A stretch of DNA of 64,000 nt from Acrocarpospora macrocephala (lineage in GTDB: Bacteria; Actinomycetota; Actinomycetes; Streptosporangiales; Streptosporangiaceae), in contig NZ_BLAE01000038.1 in assembly GCF_009687865.1 (NCBI RefSeq), positions 42,231-106,230 on the forward strand. The letters are read 5' to 3'. Positions 23,301 to 31,069 of this stretch are shown one piece after another. Below the pieces are notes generated by a model, which worked only from the letters and a program-made list of their open reading frames with translations, did not search any database and was not told the DNA's origin. A program made the position numbers and the translations under genes. Each line of letters starts with the position of its first letter. The stretch's first letter is position 1.

Positions 23301-26300
23301 CGCTGATGGTCTTCGAGTCGTATCCAGACGCGGGGGGACCAGAGGACGGCCTGCGGCTGACCGTCCGCGATCACCAGGACTCGACGCACTACCCGTTCAC
23401 CTGGGCGGTCGAGCCCGGGGAGCGGCTGTCACTGACCGCCGAGTACCGGCCCGATCTGTTCGACCGCGCCACGGCCGAGCGGATGGGCACCTCCATGGTG
23501 CGCGTCTTCGAGGCGATGATCGCCGACCCGGGGCAGTCGGTCGGGCGAATCGATATCCTCACCTCCGAGGACAGACGCACCATCCTGGAGACGTGGAACG
23601 ACACCGCCATCCCTGGTCAAGCCAGCACGATTCCGGCCATCTTCGAGGCGCAGGTCGCGGCCACGCCGGACTCCGTCGCCGTCGTGGCAGGGACGACCAG
23701 GTGGACCTTCGCCGAACTCAACGAGCGGGCGAACCGGCTGGCCAGGCTGCTGGTGGCGCGCGGCGCGCGGCCGGAGCGGATCGTCGCGCTCTCGCTCCCG
23801 CGTAGCGCCGACTACATCCTCGCGATCCTGGCCGTCCTCAAATCGGGCGCCGCCTATCTTCCGGTCGACGCGGACCTCCCTGACGGCCGCATCCGGGACA
23901 TGCTCGACGACGCCCGCCCATTGCTGGCACTCACCACCGCCGATACCCCGCTGCCGGAGGACGTGCCGCAGATCCGGATCGACGCAATCGACAGCTCCTC
24001 CAGCCAGCCAGCGAGTCCCCGCGAGACGGGAACGTCCATACCGAGGGACGATCTCACCGTTCCGATCGGTACCGCCGCCAGCGGGTCTGAGGGTTCCCGG
24101 GAGATGGGAACCATCGCTTCCAGGGAGGATCTCGCCGCTCCGATCGGTACCGCCGCCAGCGGGTCTGAGGGTTCCCGGGAGATGGGAACCATCGCTTCCA
24201 GGGAGGATCTCGCAGCTCCGATCGGTACCGCCGCCAGCGGGTCTGAGGGTTCCCGGGAGATGGGAACCATCGCTTCCAGGGATGATGTCGCCGCTCCGAT
24301 CGATACCGGGCCAGGGGGTTCCCGGGAGGCGGAAATCACTGTTTCCGGAGACGATCTCGGCGTTGCGATCGACCCGAGGCATCCGGCGTACGTGATCTAT
24401 ACCTCGGGGTCGACCGGCAAGCCCAAGGGCGTGGTGATCAGCCATGGCGGTGTGGTCAACCTCTTCCGCAGCCATCGGCGGATGCTCCACGACGTCGCCA
24501 AGCGAAGCACCGGTCGGCGTCACCTGCGGGTCGGCCACGCCTGGTCGTTCTCCTTCGACGCGTCCTGGCAGCCGCAGCTCTGGCTCCTGGACGGCCACGC
24601 CCTCCACGTCATGGACGACGAAACCCGCAGAGACCCCGATCTGCTGGCCGCCGCCATCCGTGCCGAGGGAATCGACTTCATCGAGGTCACCCCGTCCTTC
24701 CTCGCCCAGATGGCCGAATCGGGGCTGATCCAGGACGGCGAATGCCCGCTCGCGATCGTCGGCGTCGGCGGCGAAGCCGTCCCCGACTCGCTCTGGTCGC
24801 AGCTGGCCGCTCTCCGCTCCACCGAGGCCGTCAACCTGTACGGCCCCACCGAGGCCACCGTGGACGCGCTGATCGCCCGCGTGTCCGACAGCGACCATCC
24901 CACCGTCGGCCGCCCGGTCGGCAACACCCGCGCGTACGTGCTGGACGCCGGACTCCGCCCCGTCCCGCCAGGCGTGACCGGCGAACTCTACCTCTCCGGC
25001 CCCGGCCTGGCCCGCGGCTATCTCGGCCGGCCCGACCTCACCGCTGAGCGTTTCACCGCCGACCCGTACGGGCCTCACGGCCACCGGATGTATCGCACCG
25101 GCGACCTGGCCCGCTGGAACGCGGACGGCCACCTCGAATACGGCGGCCGCGCCGACGACCAGCTCAAGATCCGCGGCTTCCGAATCGAACCGGCCGAGAT
25201 CGAAGCAGTCCTCGACCGATCCGACTCGGTCACCCAAGCCGTGGTCATCGCCCGCGAAGACCACCCAGGCGTCCGCCATCTGGTCGCCTACGTGGTCCTC
25301 GCCGACGACACCACCCATCCCGCAGAACTAGGAGCGACAACCGCCACTCTTCAAACAGATGGTGAATCTCGCCACCCCGGTGCCGACAACGGCACCGGCA
25401 TCCAGTCCGGTGCTCCGAGTGCGACCGACACTGCACGCCCGGCGCAAGACTGGACGGCGAGTGCCGCCGGTTCGGAGGAACACGGGGGGGCGAGCGCCAC
25501 CGGTTCGGAGGAACACCGGGGGGCGAGCGCCACCGGTTCGGAGGAACACCGGGGGGCGAGTGTCGCCGATTCGGAGGAACACCCGGGGGCGAGTATCGCC
25601 GGTTCAGGGGAACACCGGGCGGTGACTGCCGCTGTTCGCTCGGCGGAGTTGCGGGCGATGACCGCTGCCGTCCTGCCGGACTACATGGTTCCGGCCGCGG
25701 TGGTGGTGCTGGATGCGCTCCCGCTGCTGCCCAACGGCAAACTTGACCGCAATGCCCTCCCCGCGCCCGACTTCACCATCGCGGGGCGCGCGCCCGAAGG
25801 GGAGACAGAACAGGCCTTGGCCGCGATCTTTGCTGAGGTTCTCGGCCTGCCCGGTATCGGCGCCGACGACGACTTCTTCGCCCAAGGCGGAGACAGCATC
25901 GTCGCCATGCGCCTGGTCAGCCGGGCCAGGTCGGCCGGCTTCCAGATCACCCCGCGAGAGGTGTTCCGTTATCGCTCGGTCGCTTCGCTGGCCACCGTCG
26001 CCACCCGTGAGCGGGAACACACCGTACCGCTCACGCCGATCATGCACGCCCTCCGCGAGCGAGGCGGTCCGATCGACGGCTACCACCAGTCCGCTCTCCT
26101 CCAAACCCCGCCTGATCTGGACGAACCGCGCCTGGTCGCCATCTTGCAGGCCCTCGCTGATCGCCACGACATGCTCCGAGCCCGCCTGGATCGCTCGGAG
26201 ACCTGGACCCTCCGCATCCCCGAAACCACGGACGCGGCCACCTGGCTCACCCGGATCCCCTGCGAATCCGTAACCGCCGACATCATCGCCACACACGCGG

Positions 26301-27514
26301 AACAAGCCAGATCCACCCTGAATCCCGGTACAGGCGACATGGTCCGTGCCGTCTGGTTCGACGCGGGCCAAACCCAACCAGGACGCCTCCTCCTGCTCAT
26401 CCATCACTTCGCGGTGGACGGCGTCTCCTGGCGCATCCTCCTCCCCGACCTGGTCGCGGCATGGGAGAACAAGACCTTGGAGCTGGTCGAGACCCCATTC
26501 CGCCTCTGGGCGCACCATCTCATCGACCGCGCCACCGACCCGACAACCGAAGACGAACTGCCTCTTTGGACATCAGTCCTATCCGGTCGTCCCGCCCTGC
26601 CGGGCGACTCGGCGGCTCCAGGCGATGAAGCTGCCTTCGGCGACGCGGATGCGCCCGGCAGCGCCCACCCATCCTCAGAACGACCAACCACAGAAGTCGT
26701 GGCCAGTAGCTCAATTGAGCCCGGCGAAAAGCACGTGTCAGACAGGGTAGGCGTGGCGAGCGAACCGGTTGAGGCCGGCATGTCTGGCCTGGCGGGTCGC
26801 CGTGACCTGTCATTGGATCCCTCTCTCGACGTCGCGGAGACCGCTCGTCATGTCTCCCTGACGCTGCCCACCCGCTGGACGGGACCGCTGCTCAGCAGGG
26901 TTCCCGCTGAACTCGGCGCGAGCGTCAACGATGTGCTGCTTGCCGCGCTCGCGCGGGCGGTCGCGGATTGGCGGGGCGGCCAGGACGTGCTCGTGGATTT
27001 GGAGACTCACGGCAGGACCGGGGACGCCGACCTCTCAAGAACCGTCGGATGGTTCACCAGCGTGGTGCCCGTCCGGCTGGATCCAGCACCCGGGCTCCCG
27101 CCCGACCAAGCGGTCGCCCGGATCAGGGACGGTCTCGCCGCGCTCCCGTCCGAAGGCATCGGGCATGGCTTGCTCCGCCACCTCAACCCCAAGACCGGAC
27201 CCGAACTGGCCCGCCTGGCTCAGCCGTCGATCCAGTTCAACTACCTCGGCCGATTCGGGCTGCCCGAAGCGACCGACTGGTCCTGGGCACCCGAGCAGCT
27301 CGAACTCGGCGATCACCCCGACCTGCCGATGTCCCACGCCCTCACCCTCAACGCTCTCACCGAGGACCGGACGACCGGCCCGGAACTGACCGTCACCTGG
27401 ACATACGCCTCCCGCCTCCTCTCCGAGCAGGCGGTCACCGACCTCGCACAATCCTGGTTCCGGGCACTCGAAGCCCTGGTGGACCATGTCGAAACGGAAG
27501 GAACCCCCGCATGA
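4796..27514 (+). CDS. six-module non-ribosomal peptide synthetase, probable hydroxamate siderophore synthetase
   Basis: 7572 residues. Order: C-terminal remnant of a C domain; A1 with embedded methyltransferase (MT); T1; C2-A2-T2; C3-A3(MT)-T3; C4-A4-T4; C5-A5-T5; C6-A6-T6; terminal epimerisation (E) domain; no thioesterase. Specificity pockets read by alignment to GrsA: A2 DVWHFSLVDK and A5 DVWHMSLVDK (serine); A3 DMENLGLINK (the known N5-hydroxyornithine code); A1, A4 and A6 unassigned. Carrier serines are at 1136, 2227, 3694, 4714, 5768 and 7034. The start is GTG 4796 with GGGAGG at 4779-4784. Iron boxes, importer, exporter and MbtH neighbours all point to a siderophore, probably containing N-methylated hydroxyornithine. 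Ornithine hydroxylase and formyltransferase genes are not in the window and would have to be elsewhere. Several linkers carry in-frame tandem repeats. Chain release must be by the terminal E/C-like domain or by a protein acting in trans. Confidence 0.95.
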   Translation: MSGIDESMESWRRQLIRPSNRDEALAAYAALLHRYGGGTDLTIDQGGTPLHLRVTPETTFADLLAQVATADLGDAGLVMKAGEGGVRGLGVLDLPLEVESGQVQVKGRPGLLEASAVDHMLGHYARLLADGQDRPESPIGELELLSLEERRRILLDWNATGHSVPPLTWPDMFATQVRQRPDEIALVFEETRLTYAELDERANRLAHALIARGAGPERVVALAVPRSAELIVAEVAVLKSGAAYLPLDTDYPADRIAYMLGDATPTCLVTTADMVGELPCADGLPVLVLDAPESLRELADRPSHDPAEADRGPLRAGNAAYVIYTSGSTGRPKGVVLSHAGVAKLVATQSERFGIGPHSRVLQFASPGFDVAFWDLCLGLLSGGRLVVVPSERRVPGAPLADYANANGITFMILPPALLDAMPDGVRLPPAATLLAGTERVSPELVARYARGRMMFNAYGPTEATTNSTLGLCDPDIAPGSIVPIGIPDPGTRAYVLDARLKPVPAGVTGELYLGGAGLARGYLGRPGLTAERFVADPFGEPGERLYRTGDLVRWRQDGRLEFLGRADSQVKIRGFRIEPGEIESVLRAHPAVDQAAVVVREDRPGDRRLAAYVVPALHAGDASDQVGAWKDLHELLYQAAGTESFQENFAGWNSMYDGLPIPVEEMREWRDATVARITELRPRRVLEIGVGSGLLLSRIAPACDSYWGTDLSAEAVNTLRAQLPSDLADRVELRAQPAHDVTGLPTGSFDTIVINSVAQYFPSADYLTDVIRQAATLLTPGGALFIGDIRNLRLLRCLRAAVESRRAGSPADKQALRSAIDRSVAWEGELLLDPDYFATLPGFTADIQIKRGSHHNELTRYRYDVVLHAAPSGLTPSAQAGPSGYAISGYASEITWTTLGGLSALEPRLTTDPSYSLRITGIPNVRLTDDLAALASIQDDSRSATAIPGADPEALHTLADRLGYRLILTWTGHADDGSLDAVFTKKPSQDLKVPLQDSEEPAQSSEEAAQGPKAPAQDSAAGFAPYRLNGAVRLANAPAPFRDVSALMRALRAHAAEWLPDYMVPAAFVPIDRIPVTSSGKIDASSLPVPDYGALSSGRAARDPREELLCRLYAQVLGVDAATIDDDFFALGGDSITAIRLLVGAREAGLRLTSRDVFRHRTVAALASVAVDRIDVEEAVEPLVELPDEELARIQGDHPVTVEELLPLSPLQEGFFFHSLVDGADADAYVVQQVIELAGAVDGPTLRRAAQRLLERHAPLRACFRLRPDGLPVQIIAAGLELPWREVSEAPVEAVVAEERAAPFDLGRPPLVRFALVRVGPGRSRLVLTFHHIVADGWSLPVLHRELMALYGTSAELPEVTPYKAYLRRLGERDKDAAREVWKGALAGIDEPTRLVTSPIVAGAPVPGQVHVELGEDVTARLTGQAREHGVTLGTVVQAAWGLLVGRSAGREDVVFGTTVSGRDAEVEGVESMVGLFINTLPTRFRWRPASTLGELLEHLQEEQAALLDHQHLGLAELHRLAGHTGGGDLFDSLVVFENYPAEADLTDPSGTVRITGHAFHDTVHYPLALIVKPGRRLDLVLKYHAQRLAPATVHGIADRLVRILRALATDPAQTVATLDLLSTDELATAHPAGTRVDIPETTLAAAFESQAARTPHATAVIYEGEHLTYADLDTRAETLADHLRRTGTRPEQVVAVAVPRSVDLMIALLAVLKSGAAYLPLDLDYPADRVAYMLTDSGAHTILTTSAAIPRLPATTGLTRLVIDTPDLLESVTPEVPDCRGQISAETDGGTAEAEAADSKTRVFEAEVAKPDHPAYLIYTSGSTGRPKGVVVTHRAIVNRLAWMQNEYQLAADDRVLQKTPAGFDVSVWEFFWALCEGAAVVFAKPGGHQDPAYLAGLIREQNVTTMHFVPSMLEAFLAAEEITADPSWATSLRRVFSSGEALLDSAATRWLTLTGTPLHNLYGPTEAAVDVTYHPCEASTDPQGAVVPIGRAVVPIGRPVWNTGLRVLDLCLRPVPAGVPGELYLSGVQLARGYHARPGLTAERFVADPYGEPGSRMYRTGDLVNRRDDGTIDYLGRTDRQIKLRGNRIELGEIEAALVRLPEVARAAVTVHGSSLVAYLVPAAGEYLLPATGEQPDEAALREALEAALPPAMVPTAYVWLDDLPLSPSGKLDRDALPAPRAVKAGSRAPSGAREHLLTEIFAAVLKLPEVGADDDFFLLGGDSITSIGVSSRARRAGLDLSPRDVFEHRTPAALAATALIVTEVAPTADTFALTAEETERVHRLGAVDDIWPLAPLQEGLFFHATYDDSALDVYTVHESFDFATPLDAGRLRRAVRLLLDRNPSLRAGFTSEGLRQPVQFIVADPEIPLDVVDLSGLPPEERDARMAEVIAEERTRRFDLSRPLLFRLLLIRLGDGRGDRLVVGRHLLLWDGWSAWLFFGQLLALYATGDDRALPPPGSYRDYLTWLAAQDTTVATQAWRAALDGLAEPTLLADAGKEPVIPESLDTELPAELADRLRAATRGNGLTLNTLLNAAWGLVLASATGRTDVVFGTTVAGRPSEVPEVENVIGMFLNTVPARVAFDPAESVLALLRRIQGERLALMPYEYLGLGVLQAETGHRRLFDSLFVLRDGDTEDRLTDLHDRYGATAVANVDATHYPINLIVTPGHRIRVTLTHRPDLIDHARAQALLDRFALLLERLAGDLDAPVGSLDPLLPAERTALELEWAPSRVPVPEETIADLLAVQATRTPGALALVFGDRTVTYAELDARINRLARLMLARGAGPERIVALGLARSIDMVAALFAVLRTGAAYLPLELDYPDDRLAAMLADARPQFLLSTGAVSARLAGDMPRVLLDEIEAELAALPAGPITEADRPAFSLEHPAYVIYTSGSTGRPKGVVTPYRGLTNMQLNHQREIFDPAVASAGGRRLRIAHTVSFAFDMSWEELLWLVEGHEVHVCDEELRRDAQALVAYCEAHRVDVVNVTPTYAHLLIEEGLLEGHRPPLVLLGGEAVPETVWTRLRDTEGTYGYNLYGPTEYTINTLGGGTQDSATSTVGRPIRGTRAHILDGWLRPVPDGVPGELYIAGIGLARGYLGRPALTAERFVADPYGEPGERLYRTGDLVRRRPDGNLDFLGRTDDQVKIRGHRVEPGEIETVLTRRPGVAQAAVIARDDPAGGQRLVAYLVPAELTGDERESAELAQIGEWQEIYSDEYEQIGTAVFTEDFAGWDSSYDGTPIPLEHMREWRAQTVARIRALRPRRILEIGVGSGLLLSQLAPDAETYWATDLAAPVIRKIGEDLRRDPGLAAKVTLRCQPANATDGLPVGYFDTIIINSVIQYFPSIDHLTEVISGVMPLLARGGALFIGDVRDLRSARTFHTAIQLTRATPDTSPDQVSRAADRGLALEKELLVDPDYFTTLCHAVDLRTKGGRHHNELTRYRYDVVLYDDTPDLRLGDEPTLDWQTLLELHESAPATEEDGQRPPQWQDQLAALLRAWRPELVEHADIVHAATDKNALRLTGVPDGRIGTERGVTISGIEPQELREIAAAEGYQLLTTWSGEAGRFEAVFIRGEVRLTSGLYRQGGGTPPYANAPVTGRQAGGLVARVREELRQELPDYMVPGAFVVLDRLPMNDNGKLDVAALPDAESVVASNGRGPRTPREEVLCRLFAEVLALPEAGAEDSFFDLGGHSLLATRLISRARVELGAELAIRDLFEAPTPALLAERADAGKPARPPVVAVADRPERIPVSAAQRRLWLAERLSGGDAYHFPLVVRLRGELDLDALRRALADVALRHEALRTVFVEHEGEPYQLILDGEPGFAVRDCTPEQLDEQVREAVRRPFDLAGEMPVRADVFRVGADDHVVAIVLHHIATDEWSDRPFLADLDVAYQARKGGGEPGWAPLPVQYADYTIWQSDLLAGDGERQLGFWTRVLDRLPEEIPLPLDRPRPADPDGRGGLVRADVPAETARALRELSAETGTSMFMLLQAGVAALLHRMGAGDDIPLGAPIAGRTDENLDDLVGFFVNTLVLRADLSGDPTFAQLVARIRDADLAAFEHQDLPFERLVETINPPRVPGRNPLFQVMLGYHYRPDGDPDVLGLATEWWPTRIETAKFDLDFTFVDHVSEITLLLEYATDRCDPGTAQSLAERAVALLGLLAEKTGTPISRFSVLTAEERLNSWNDTERPIERRSVPELFAEAVWNKPHQTALVTGGRRLTFAELSVRAASIARMLKQRGIGFEDVVGLALPRSEMVPAILGVLSAGAAYLPLDPAYPVERLRYMLDDTGAACVLSTADLDLPGAVTLDDLEPGGRLAPVSVPPDSAAYVIYTSGSTGMPKGVVGTHRGLSNLFGSHRADLIDPAGPGVLRALHAASFSFDGSWEPLLWLLAGHELHVLDERTMTDPAALLDYVADHELGFIDLTPTYLQELIHHGFLDGYLPKVLAVGGEATSPELWARLCALPHTVVHDLYGPTECAVDAYGWHGPREWAAPIANTRAHVLDATLQPVPAGVPGELYLSGEGLARGYLGRPALTAERFVADPFGEPGGRLYRTGDLVRRRSNGALEFLGRADDQVKLRGFRIEPGEIEAVLRGHPAVAQAAVVIREDTPGVRRLVAYVAGTRLDIAELRAYVAARVPEHLVPGAFVELAALPRSISGKLDRTSLPAPESAASISGRRPRDAREEIMCELFAAVLGAERVGVDEDFFALGGHSLLAMRLVSRIRADLGAEVSLREVFEAPTPERLAARLRQAGEVRPAPTPIEVRPEFPALSFAQQRLWVLHRLEGPDSTYNIPMAWRLSGDLDVDALDAAVQDLVARHESLRTVFPERDGQAYQLVLTPEQAHAVLNREDVAESELAGRLAAAAGRGFELDHEVPVRAWLFRVAPREHVLLLVVHHIAADEWSDRPLRRDLAEAYRARCEGRAPDWAPLPVQYIDYTQWHRDSLDVTQADQLDYWREALAGIPEELPLPADRPRPDEGSHQGGAVGLTVEPELARGLRRLARAHGVSMFMVTQAAVAALLHRLGAGDDIPLGTPISGRGDEKLEDLVGFFVNSLVLRTDISGTPTFADLLGRVRETDLAAYEHQDLPFERLVEAINPSRSLARHPLFQVMVVYLTDQNGTLDLPGLAATPEPLGQETAKFDLSFDFIERGDALEGWIEYSADLFDEATVERVARRLVKLLEQIVAEPGRPVRDLDVLADDERDLVLTAWNDTVRPVPDTTLPELFRAQAARTPDALALIFEEQRLTYAELDERVETTARVLAGMGAGPERTVAVALPRSVDLVVALLAAHRAGAAYLPLDPGYPEERLEFMLRDAEPVCVLRDGLPDGPLGDLPQRYDGRHPAYVIYTSGSTGRPKGVVVPQEGIVNRLLWMQDTYRLTARDRVLQKTPSSFDVSVWEFFWPLITGAALVVARPDGHRDPAYLAELIQAEGVTTVHFVPSMLRAFLDEPTAAGCAALRRVMCSGEALPAALAAKFHQVLDAELHNLYGPTEASVDVTAIEIRPGSAGVPIGRPVWNTRTYVLDAGLRPVPPGAVGELYLAGVQLARGYLSRPGLTAERFIADPHGPAGTRMYRTGDLARWNPDGSLDFLGRADDQVKIRGFRIELGEIETVLTRHESVAHATVIVRDQRLIAYVVPKAAPEVRWPADVAGVIPEATADVAPDRSVRAEDVAEPQVTHVPAGLRAHVAAALPEYMVPSAFVAVDALPVTPNGKLDRKALPAVDFAAEVGAVLPSTAREELMVKLIAGVLGLERVGAEDDFFALGGDSIIAMQLVSRMRAAGLTITPRDVFRHRTAAALAGVATVPTAFGRNGYGDDHLANGQDALVELSAEERAEIPMGAEVLPVSPLQAGLLFHASLDAGPDVYTVQVSYDIEGPLDAERLRAAGQELLDRHENLRAGFRYLSTGRPVAVIAREVTLPWRHVDLSQTDASWADYLAQERRRFRPEAPPLLRLLLARVGPGHHRLVLSHQHLLLDGWSVPPLMRELADLYAGSRPAAIPPYRDYLGWLARQDADASRTAWAQALDGLDGPTHLVPADPNRVPAVPETITTLLTPGLTEALTALARRHGVTLNTLVQGAWGVVLSRFTGRDDVVFGATVAGRPPELPGVEAMIGLFINTVPVRARIREREPLSGFLARVQNEQSLLIEHQHLGLADIQRQAGLGELFDTLMVFESYPDAGGPEDGLRLTVRDHQDSTHYPFTWAVEPGERLSLTAEYRPDLFDRATAERMGTSMVRVFEAMIADPGQSVGRIDILTSEDRRTILETWNDTAIPGQASTIPAIFEAQVAATPDSVAVVAGTTRWTFAELNERANRLARLLVARGARPERIVALSLPRSADYILAILAVLKSGAAYLPVDADLPDGRIRDMLDDARPLLALTTADTPLPEDVPQIRIDAIDSSSSQPASPRETGTSIPRDDLTVPIGTAASGSEGSREMGTIASREDLAAPIGTAASGSEGSREMGTIASREDLAAPIGTAASGSEGSREMGTIASRDDVAAPIDTGPGGSREAEITVSGDDLGVAIDPRHPAYVIYTSGSTGKPKGVVISHGGVVNLFRSHRRMLHDVAKRSTGRRHLRVGHAWSFSFDASWQPQLWLLDGHALHVMDDETRRDPDLLAAAIRAEGIDFIEVTPSFLAQMAESGLIQDGECPLAIVGVGGEAVPDSLWSQLAALRSTEAVNLYGPTEATVDALIARVSDSDHPTVGRPVGNTRAYVLDAGLRPVPPGVTGELYLSGPGLARGYLGRPDLTAERFTADPYGPHGHRMYRTGDLARWNADGHLEYGGRADDQLKIRGFRIEPAEIEAVLDRSDSVTQAVVIAREDHPGVRHLVAYVVLADDTTHPAELGATTATLQTDGESRHPGADNGTGIQSGAPSATDTARPAQDWTASAAGSEEHGGASATGSEEHRGASATGSEEHRGASVADSEEHPGASIAGSGEHRAVTAAVRSAELRAMTAAVLPDYMVPAAVVVLDALPLLPNGKLDRNALPAPDFTIAGRAPEGETEQALAAIFAEVLGLPGIGADDDFFAQGGDSIVAMRLVSRARSAGFQITPREVFRYRSVASLATVATREREHTVPLTPIMHALRERGGPIDGYHQSALLQTPPDLDEPRLVAILQALADRHDMLRARLDRSETWTLRIPETTDAATWLTRIPCESVTADIIATHAEQARSTLNPGTGDMVRAVWFDAGQTQPGRLLLLIHHFAVDGVSWRILLPDLVAAWENKTLELVETPFRLWAHHLIDRATDPTTEDELPLWTSVLSGRPALPGDSAAPGDEAAFGDADAPGSAHPSSERPTTEVVASSSIEPGEKHVSDRVGVASEPVEAGMSGLAGRRDLSLDPSLDVAETARHVSLTLPTRWTGPLLSRVPAELGASVNDVLLAALARAVADWRGGQDVLVDLETHGRTGDADLSRTVGWFTSVVPVRLDPAPGLPPDQAVARIRDGLAALPSEGIGHGLLRHLNPKTGPELARLAQPSIQFNYLGRFGLPEATDWSWAPEQLELGDHPDLPMSHALTLNALTEDRTTGPELTVTWTYASRLLSEQAVTDLAQSWFRALEALVDHVETEGTPA
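7763..7867 (+). repeat. 21-bp in-frame tandem repeat (about 5 copies) in NRPS A1
   Basis: Five degenerate 21-base units start at 7763, 7784, 7805, 7826 and 7847 with a constant period. They encode seven-residue units like QDSEEPA. They lie between the embedded methyltransferase and motif A10 of A1, in a solvent-exposed linker. Confidence 0.85.
8375..11600 (+). other. NRPS module 2: C2 - A2(Ser) - T2
   Basis: C2 has an intact HHIVADG at residues 1332-1338. The A2 pocket reads DVWHFSLVDK, differing from the classic serine code DVWHLSLIDK only at variable positions. A 21-base direct duplication at 10757-10798 adds seven residues (AVVPIGR) between motifs A5 and A6. T2 has LGGDS with Ser2227. Serine is predicted with good confidence from the code. 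Confidence 0.85.
10757..10798 (+). repeat. 21-bp direct duplication inside NRPS A2
   Basis: Two near-identical 21-base copies (10757-10777 and 10778-10798, differing at the last base) encode AVVPIGR followed by AVVPIGRP. The other A domains have a single VPIGRP at this point, so the first copy is an added loop segment. Confidence 0.9.
11660..15990 (+). other. NRPS module 3: C3 (degenerate His motif) - A3(MT, hydroxyornithine) - T3
   Basis: The C3 active-site region reads [13 protein letters not shown]. Aligned with C6 ([13 protein letters not shown]), the second, catalytic histidine is Leu2431; Asp2435 is kept. The A3 pocket DMENLGLINK equals the published N5-hydroxyornithine code of coelichelin module 3. 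An embedded methyltransferase lies at about 14400-15160 (LEIGVGSG near residue 3268). T3 is of the GGHS type with Ser3694. The predicted unit is N-methyl-N5-hydroxyornithine. Confidence 0.85.
16030..19060 (+). other. NRPS module 4: C4 - A4 - T4
   Basis: C4 is of a different subtype from C2/C3/C6 (opening '[14 protein letters not shown]', active site HHIATDE from residue 3873). It follows a GGHS carrier, as normal L-to-L condensation domains do. The A4 pocket reads D-G-E-D-A-G-L-V-D-K. Acidic residues at positions 239 and 278 suggest a basic amino acid such as ornithine, lysine or arginine; this is inference, not a database match. T4 has LGGHS with Ser4714. Confidence 0.8.
19090..22230 (+). 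other. NRPS module 5: C5 - A5(Ser) - T5
   Basis: C5 resembles C4 (opening '[14 protein letters not shown]', active site HHIAADE from residue 4897). The A5 pocket DVWHMSLVDK reads as serine and closely resembles A2 over the whole domain ('[15 protein letters not shown]', 'HFVPSML'). T5 has LGGDS with Ser5768. A moderate Ala/Pro/Val-rich insertion lies between A8 and A10 at about 21710-21835. Confidence 0.85.
24064..24297 (+). repeat. 78-bp tandem repeat (3 copies) in NRPS A6
   Basis: Three nearly identical 78-base units begin at 24064, 24142 and 24220, with a fourth degenerate start at 24298. Each encodes 26 residues ([14 protein letters not shown] then [12 protein letters not shown]). They are inserted in A6 just before the nucleotide-binding loop [11 protein letters not shown], where the other A domains have only a short linker. 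Confidence 0.95.
25459..25625 (+). repeat. 33-bp tandem repeat (5 copies) in NRPS A6
   Basis: Units with TTCGGAGGAACAC-like cores start at 25471, 25504, 25537, 25570 and 25603, exactly 33 bases apart. They encode eleven-residue units such as [11 protein letters not shown]. They lie between motifs A8 and A10, the position where A1 and A3 carry methyltransferase domains. Confidence 0.95.
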
Positions 27515-27714
27515 GCAGCAACCCCTTCGAGGACCCCGACGGCGTGTACACCGTCCTCGTCAACGACGAGGGCCAGCACAGCCTGTGGCCCGACTTCGTC
27601 GACGTCCCAGCCGGTTGGACCGTCGTCCACGGCCCGACCGGACGCCAGGACTGCCTGGACTACATCGAAACCAACTGGACCGACCTACGCCCCAAGAGCT
27701 TGATCGAGTCCTGA
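27511..27714 (+). CDS. mbtH: MbtH-family NRPS chaperone
   Basis: 67 residues, the usual MbtH length. The signature is complete: '[24 protein letters not shown]', '[11 protein letters not shown]' and 'NWTDLRP', including the Ser-Leu-Trp and the invariant Trp residues that clamp the adenylation domain. The ATG at 27511 overlaps the NRPS stop by ATGA, so the two are translationally coupled at a fixed ratio. MbtH proteins bind A domains and are often required for their solubility and activity. A GC-rich hairpin follows directly (27723-27752), making this the last gene of the NRPS transcript. Confidence 0.97.
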   Translation: MSSNPFEDPDGVYTVLVNDEGQHSLWPDFVDVPAGWTVVHGPTGRQDCLDYIETNWTDLRPKSLIES

Positions 27715-27722
27715 GACGCGGA

Positions 27723-27752
27723 AAGGGGCCGGGAGAGAATGCCCGGCCCCTT
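27723..27752 (+). terminator. hairpin terminator after mbtH
   Basis: Perfect 11-bp inverted repeat AAGGGGCCGGG (27723-27733) and CCCGGCCCCTT (27742-27752) with an 8-base loop, nine bases after the mbtH stop. There is no long T-tract, which is common for actinomycete terminators. Confidence 0.8.
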
Positions 27753-28037
27753 CGCGCGGGTCAACACCGTCGACTTGGGCGGATAGTCGCGGGACTTGGT
27801 CATGCCGGGGCCGGTGACCCGTCTCGCCACCTTTTGGCGGGGCGTGAAAGGCGACGGGAGGGGCAGAGCCAGGGAATCCGGTCGGTCGACGTGCAGGATC
27901 GCGTTCAGATGCCACGCAGCTCGTGCTGGGAAGGGCATCGATGTCCACGCCTTCGGGTGTACCGCCCGGTGTCTTGGGCGTACCGCCCAGGCTCTTGAGG
28001 CATTCGGCAGCCGTGAACTTCAGCCGATCCCGAAACG
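27753..28037. other. convergent intergenic region, no supported gene
   Basis: No ORF here has convincing features. A short direct repeat around 'GTACCGCCC' occurs twice near 27959 and 27979. The region separates the two convergent iron transcription units. Confidence 0.6.
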
Positions 28038-28069
28038 GACAGGGCCAGGTCATGAGACCTGGCCCTGTC
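28038..28069 (-). terminator. strong hairpin downstream of the siderophore-binding protein gene
   Basis: Perfect 14-bp stem GACAGGGCCAGGTC (28038-28051) and its complement (28056-28069) with a 4-base loop. It lies 28 bases beyond the stop of the minus-strand lipoprotein gene. It is symmetric and could also stop readthrough from the NRPS side. Confidence 0.82.
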
Positions 28070-28096
28070 GTGAGATCGCGTGTGGTCAAGCGAGGA

Positions 28097-29173
28097 TCAG
28101 GAAGTAGGCTGCTCCACCTTGGTCGCCGGGTCTCCGTCCACCGCCGCCGCCAGCTGGGGCACCAGACGGTCGATCACGTACGGCAAGCTGAGCACGGTCA
28201 CAAACGAGAACGCCACCCCGTAATCGCTGGACTCACCCACGAACACCTCCCGCCCTTCGGACACAACCGACATGTCGCCGTAAAGCTTGTCCTTATGAAG
28301 GGTCTCCACATCCTTCACCAGATCAGGCACCGTCCACACCGTCACCTTCTGGTCCAGCAGGTCGGCGCGCTCACGGCTGATGCTCGTCCCGAACGTGTTG
28401 CCGATCACCTCGTCCAGATCCGACGGCATCGAGAAGCCGAGCGAAGCCAGCGTCCGTGACCGCGCGTCCTGGCTGCCGTAGACGAAGAACCCCTCGTACG
28501 GGGTCGCCACCACGGCCGTCGCCCCCGTGAATTCGGGATGTTCCTGCTTGGCCGACGCGAACTTCGCATCCACCCCTTCGACCAGGGCCTTCGCCTCGGC
28601 GTCTTTGCCGAGCGCCTTGCCCGCCAGCAGAGTCTGCTCCTGCCACGGGATGCCGTAGTCGTTGAACTCCTTCGGCTGGGCGACGACCGGGGCGAACTTC
28701 GACAGCGTCTCGTACTGCTCCTTGGTGATCCCCGCGTACAGGGCCAGGATCAGGTCAGGCTTCAGAGCGGCGATCTTCTCGACCTGCGGCCCGGTGCCCG
28801 TGTCCGTCAGCAGGGTCGGCACGGGCGAACTGCCCAGCTTGTCCTTCGCCCACGGGCCGATCGCCCCGGGGAAGCCGCCGAACCAGTCGGTGGTCCCCAC
28901 CGGGACCGTGCCCAGCGCCAGCACCGCGTCCTGGTCGGTCAGGCCGACCGTGAACACCCGGGTCGGGGCGGCCGGAATGGTCGTGCTGCCGTACTTGTGC
29001 TCGATCGTCACCGGGAAGACATTCGCCGGTGCCGACTCGGCGGGCGCGGACGCCGCGGGCGCGGACGCGGCCGGAGCCGCGGTCTCCTGCCCGGAACCGC
29101 ACGCGGTGGCGAGGAACAGCAGGGCGGCGGCGACCACGGCTACGGGCCGACCACCCTTCAGGGAGCGAAACAT
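28097..29173 (-). CDS. ferric-siderophore-binding lipoprotein (FecB/FepB type)
   Basis: 358 residues. The N-terminus has basic residues, a hydrophobic segment and the lipobox LATAC with Cys25, so it should be lipid-anchored outside the membrane. An Ala/Pro/Ser-rich tether follows. The body has the class III binding-protein pattern: 'VTIEHKYGSTTIP', 'VFTVGLTDQDAVLALG', 'EKIAALKPDLILALYAGI' and 'LASLGFSMPSDLDEV', as in FepB/FecB/FhuD-like receptors. It is the last gene of the minus-strand exporter operon, 27 bases after the upstream stop, with GAAGGA as ribosome site. It most likely captures the ferric form of the NRPS product and feeds the FecCD importer at 1.5-4.6 kb. The direct partner is inferred from proximity. 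Confidence 0.93.
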   Translation of the reverse strand: MFRSLKGGRPVAVVAAALLFLATACGSGQETAAPAASAPAASAPAESAPANVFPVTIEHKYGSTTIPAAPTRVFTVGLTDQDAVLALGTVPVGTTDWFGGFPGAIGPWAKDKLGSSPVPTLLTDTGTGPQVEKIAALKPDLILALYAGITKEQYETLSKFAPVVAQPKEFNDYGIPWQEQTLLAGKALGKDAEAKALVEGVDAKFASAKQEHPEFTGATAVVATPYEGFFVYGSQDARSRTLASLGFSMPSDLDEVIGNTFGTSISRERADLLDQKVTVWTVPDLVKDVETLHKDKLYGDMSVVSEGREVFVGESSDYGVAFSFVTVLSLPYVIDRLVPQLAAAVDGDPATKVEQPTS

Positions 29174-29200
29174 GAGGGGTCCTTCGCAGGTTGGGATTCG

Positions 29201-31069
29201 TCAGTGATAGCGACGATCAGGTGAATCAGGAAGGTCAGAGGAACTGAGCGATTCGGGAGAGCGGGTGGCATCGGGGGATGTAGCGGTTCCTGGGGAATCA
29301 GCGGAGTTCGGGAAGTCTGGATCACTTGTGGTGCGGTGGCCTGTCCAGGTGTTCCAGAGGGCGGCGTAAGGGCCGTCCGTGGTGTGCAGGTCGTTGTGGT
29401 GGCCGGTTTGTACGATTCGGCCGTCGTCCATGACGACCACGCGGTCGGTGGTGGCGGCCTGGCTGAGGCGGTGGGCGACGATCAGCGCGGTCCGGCCCTC
29501 GATGGCTTGGTCGATGGCCTTTTCGAGGACGCGGGCTCCGGCGCTGCCCGCTTCGGCGGTGGCCTCGTCCAGCACCGCGATCGGCGGATCGGTGAGAATC
29601 AGGCGGGCCAGCGCGATCTGCTGGACCTGCGTGGCGGTGAGCCGGTGGCCGCCTTCGCCGACGATCGTGTCCAGGCCTTCGGGCAGCGTCTCCGCCCAGG
29701 TCAGCGCGTCCACCCGGGTGAGCGCCTCGCGCAACTCCGCGTCGGTCGCGCCGGGCCGGGCCAAGCGCAGGTCCGCGGCGAGGGATCCGGCGAACACGTG
29801 CACGTCCTGGGTGATCATCGCCACCCGCTCGCGCGCGCCGAACCGCACCGAACCGGTCACCGGGACGTGCACGCCCGCGATCAGCCGGGCCAGCGTGGTC
29901 TTGCCCGCGCCGCTCGCGCCGACCAGCGCCACCCGTTCCCCCCGCCCGATCGTGAGGTCGATGCCGTGCAGGACCGGCCGCCCCGGCTCGTACGCGTGAC
30001 CCAGCCCCGCCACCGCGACCGCCTCCTCCGGCGTGGCCGTGGCTTCGGCCGTACGCTCCGGCGGTTCGGGCTGGTCGATGACACCCACTAGGCGGGCCAG
30101 GCTCGCGGCCGCGGACTGGGCGTCGTCGATCAGCACAAGGGCGGTGTTGACCGGGCCGAACAGGCCGTGGAAGTAGAGGGCGGCGGCGGTAGCCGTACCG
30201 ATGGAGGTCATCCCCGAGCGGACCATGAGGAAGCCGGCGACCAGGACGGCGGCCAGGCCGATGTACTCGGCGACGTGCAGGCGGCTGTAGAAGCGCAGCA
30301 CCAGCCAGACGCCGCGCATGGTCAGGTCGACCGCGCGCCTGGAGCGTTCGGTGACCCGCTCGACGTGCTCGTTCTCCATCCGGAAGGCCCGCACGGTCGC
30401 CGCGCCGCCGATGCTCTCCAGCAACTGCTGCTGCTGCGCGCCGCCCGCGATCCGCTGCCGCGCGTAGAGGGGTACGGCGTTGCGCACGTACCACCGCGCC
30501 GTGTGCGCCTGGAACGGCACCGCCAGCAGCGCGGCCAGCAGGAACCGCCAGTCCACCACGGCCAGCGCGACCATGGTGAGCACGATCACCAGCACCGACC
30601 TGGCCAGCTCCGGCAGCGCGGTCCGCATCGCCTCGGCGACCTGCGCGACGTCGCCGGTGACCCGGGCGGTGAGATCACCGGAACCGGCCTTCTCCACCTG
30701 CTCCAGCGGCAGCCGCAGCGCCCGCCCGACGAAACGTTCCCGCAGCCGGGCCAGCGCGGTCTCGCCGAGCCGGGCGATCAGCGACAGCCCGAGCCCGGTC
30801 GCGCCGCCCTGGACGACGGCGACGGCGACGAGCAGGATCACCGGAACGGTCAGCGAGTCGAGCGCGCTCCGCGACGCGACCAGGTCCACGATGTGGCCCA
30901 GCAGCGGCTGGGTGAGCAGCCCGATCGCGGTGGCCCCGATCATGACGGCGAAGCCGCCGATGGCGAGCCCTCGATGCGGCCGTAGCAGTTCGAGGACCGC
31001 CGCCCTGGTTCGCGCGGGGGTGGCCGTGGGCAGCAGTTCACGGTCCACGCCGGAATTCAAGTCGGTCAT
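29201..31069 (-). CDS. ABC exporter half-transporter (TMD-NBD) with canonical Walker A/B but LTATQ signature
   Basis: 622 residues: six-helix membrane domain (about 1-320), then a nucleotide-binding domain. Walker A is GASGAGKTT near 388 and Walker B is IAVLDEATA near 498. The signature motif is LTATQ in place of LSGGQ. The partner at 31066-32796 has the opposite pattern, so the pair fits a heterodimeric exporter with one working and one degenerate ATP site. The ATG at 31069 overlaps the partner's stop by ATGA. The C-terminal 45 residues are a Ser/Pro/Asp-rich tail. The iron-box promoter and the siderophore-binding protein downstream suggest a role in exporting the siderophore or handling its ferric form (compare IrtAB-type systems); transport direction is inferred. 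Confidence 0.9.
   Translation of the reverse strand: MTDLNSGVDRELLPTATPARTRAAVLELLRPHRGLAIGGFAVMIGATAIGLLTQPLLGHIVDLVASRSALDSLTVPVILLVAVAVVQGGATGLGLSLIARLGETALARLRERFVGRALRLPLEQVEKAGSGDLTARVTGDVAQVAEAMRTALPELARSVLVIVLTMVALAVVDWRFLLAALLAVPFQAHTARWYVRNAVPLYARQRIAGGAQQQQLLESIGGAATVRAFRMENEHVERVTERSRRAVDLTMRGVWLVLRFYSRLHVAEYIGLAAVLVAGFLMVRSGMTSIGTATAAALYFHGLFGPVNTALVLIDDAQSAAASLARLVGVIDQPEPPERTAEATATPEEAVAVAGLGHAYEPGRPVLHGIDLTIGRGERVALVGASGAGKTTLARLIAGVHVPVTGSVRFGARERVAMITQDVHVFAGSLAADLRLARPGATDAELREALTRVDALTWAETLPEGLDTIVGEGGHRLTATQVQQIALARLILTDPPIAVLDEATAEAGSAGARVLEKAIDQAIEGRTALIVAHRLSQAATTDRVVVMDDGRIVQTGHHNDLHTTDGPYAALWNTWTGHRTTSDPDFPNSADSPGTATSPDATRSPESLSSSDLPDSPDRRYH

Larger units (their letters stand above)
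22300..27511 (+). other. NRPS module 6: C6 - A6 - T6 - terminal E
   Basis: The C6 active site is QHLLLDG at 5971-5977, with the first His replaced by Gln and the catalytic His kept. The A6 pocket reads D-A-Q-E-G-G-L-V-D-K; it shares several positions with glutamine codes but is not a firm match. A6 carries two separate repeat insertions (24064-24297 and 25459-25625). T6 has QGGDS with Ser7034. The last domain has [10 protein letters not shown] at 7203 and 'QFNYLGRFG' near the C-terminus, both marks of an epimerisation domain, with an extra low-complexity insertion at about 26590-26830. There is no thioesterase or reductase after it. Confidence 0.82.

Noticed and set aside
24064..25625. Repeat arrays as a possible CRISPR
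   Set aside because: Units are contiguous, in frame and without unique spacers; they are protein-coding minisatellites.
29201..31069. LTATQ signature as evidence of a broken exporter
   Set aside because: The partner's complementary Walker changes make a functional asymmetric heterodimer the simpler reading.
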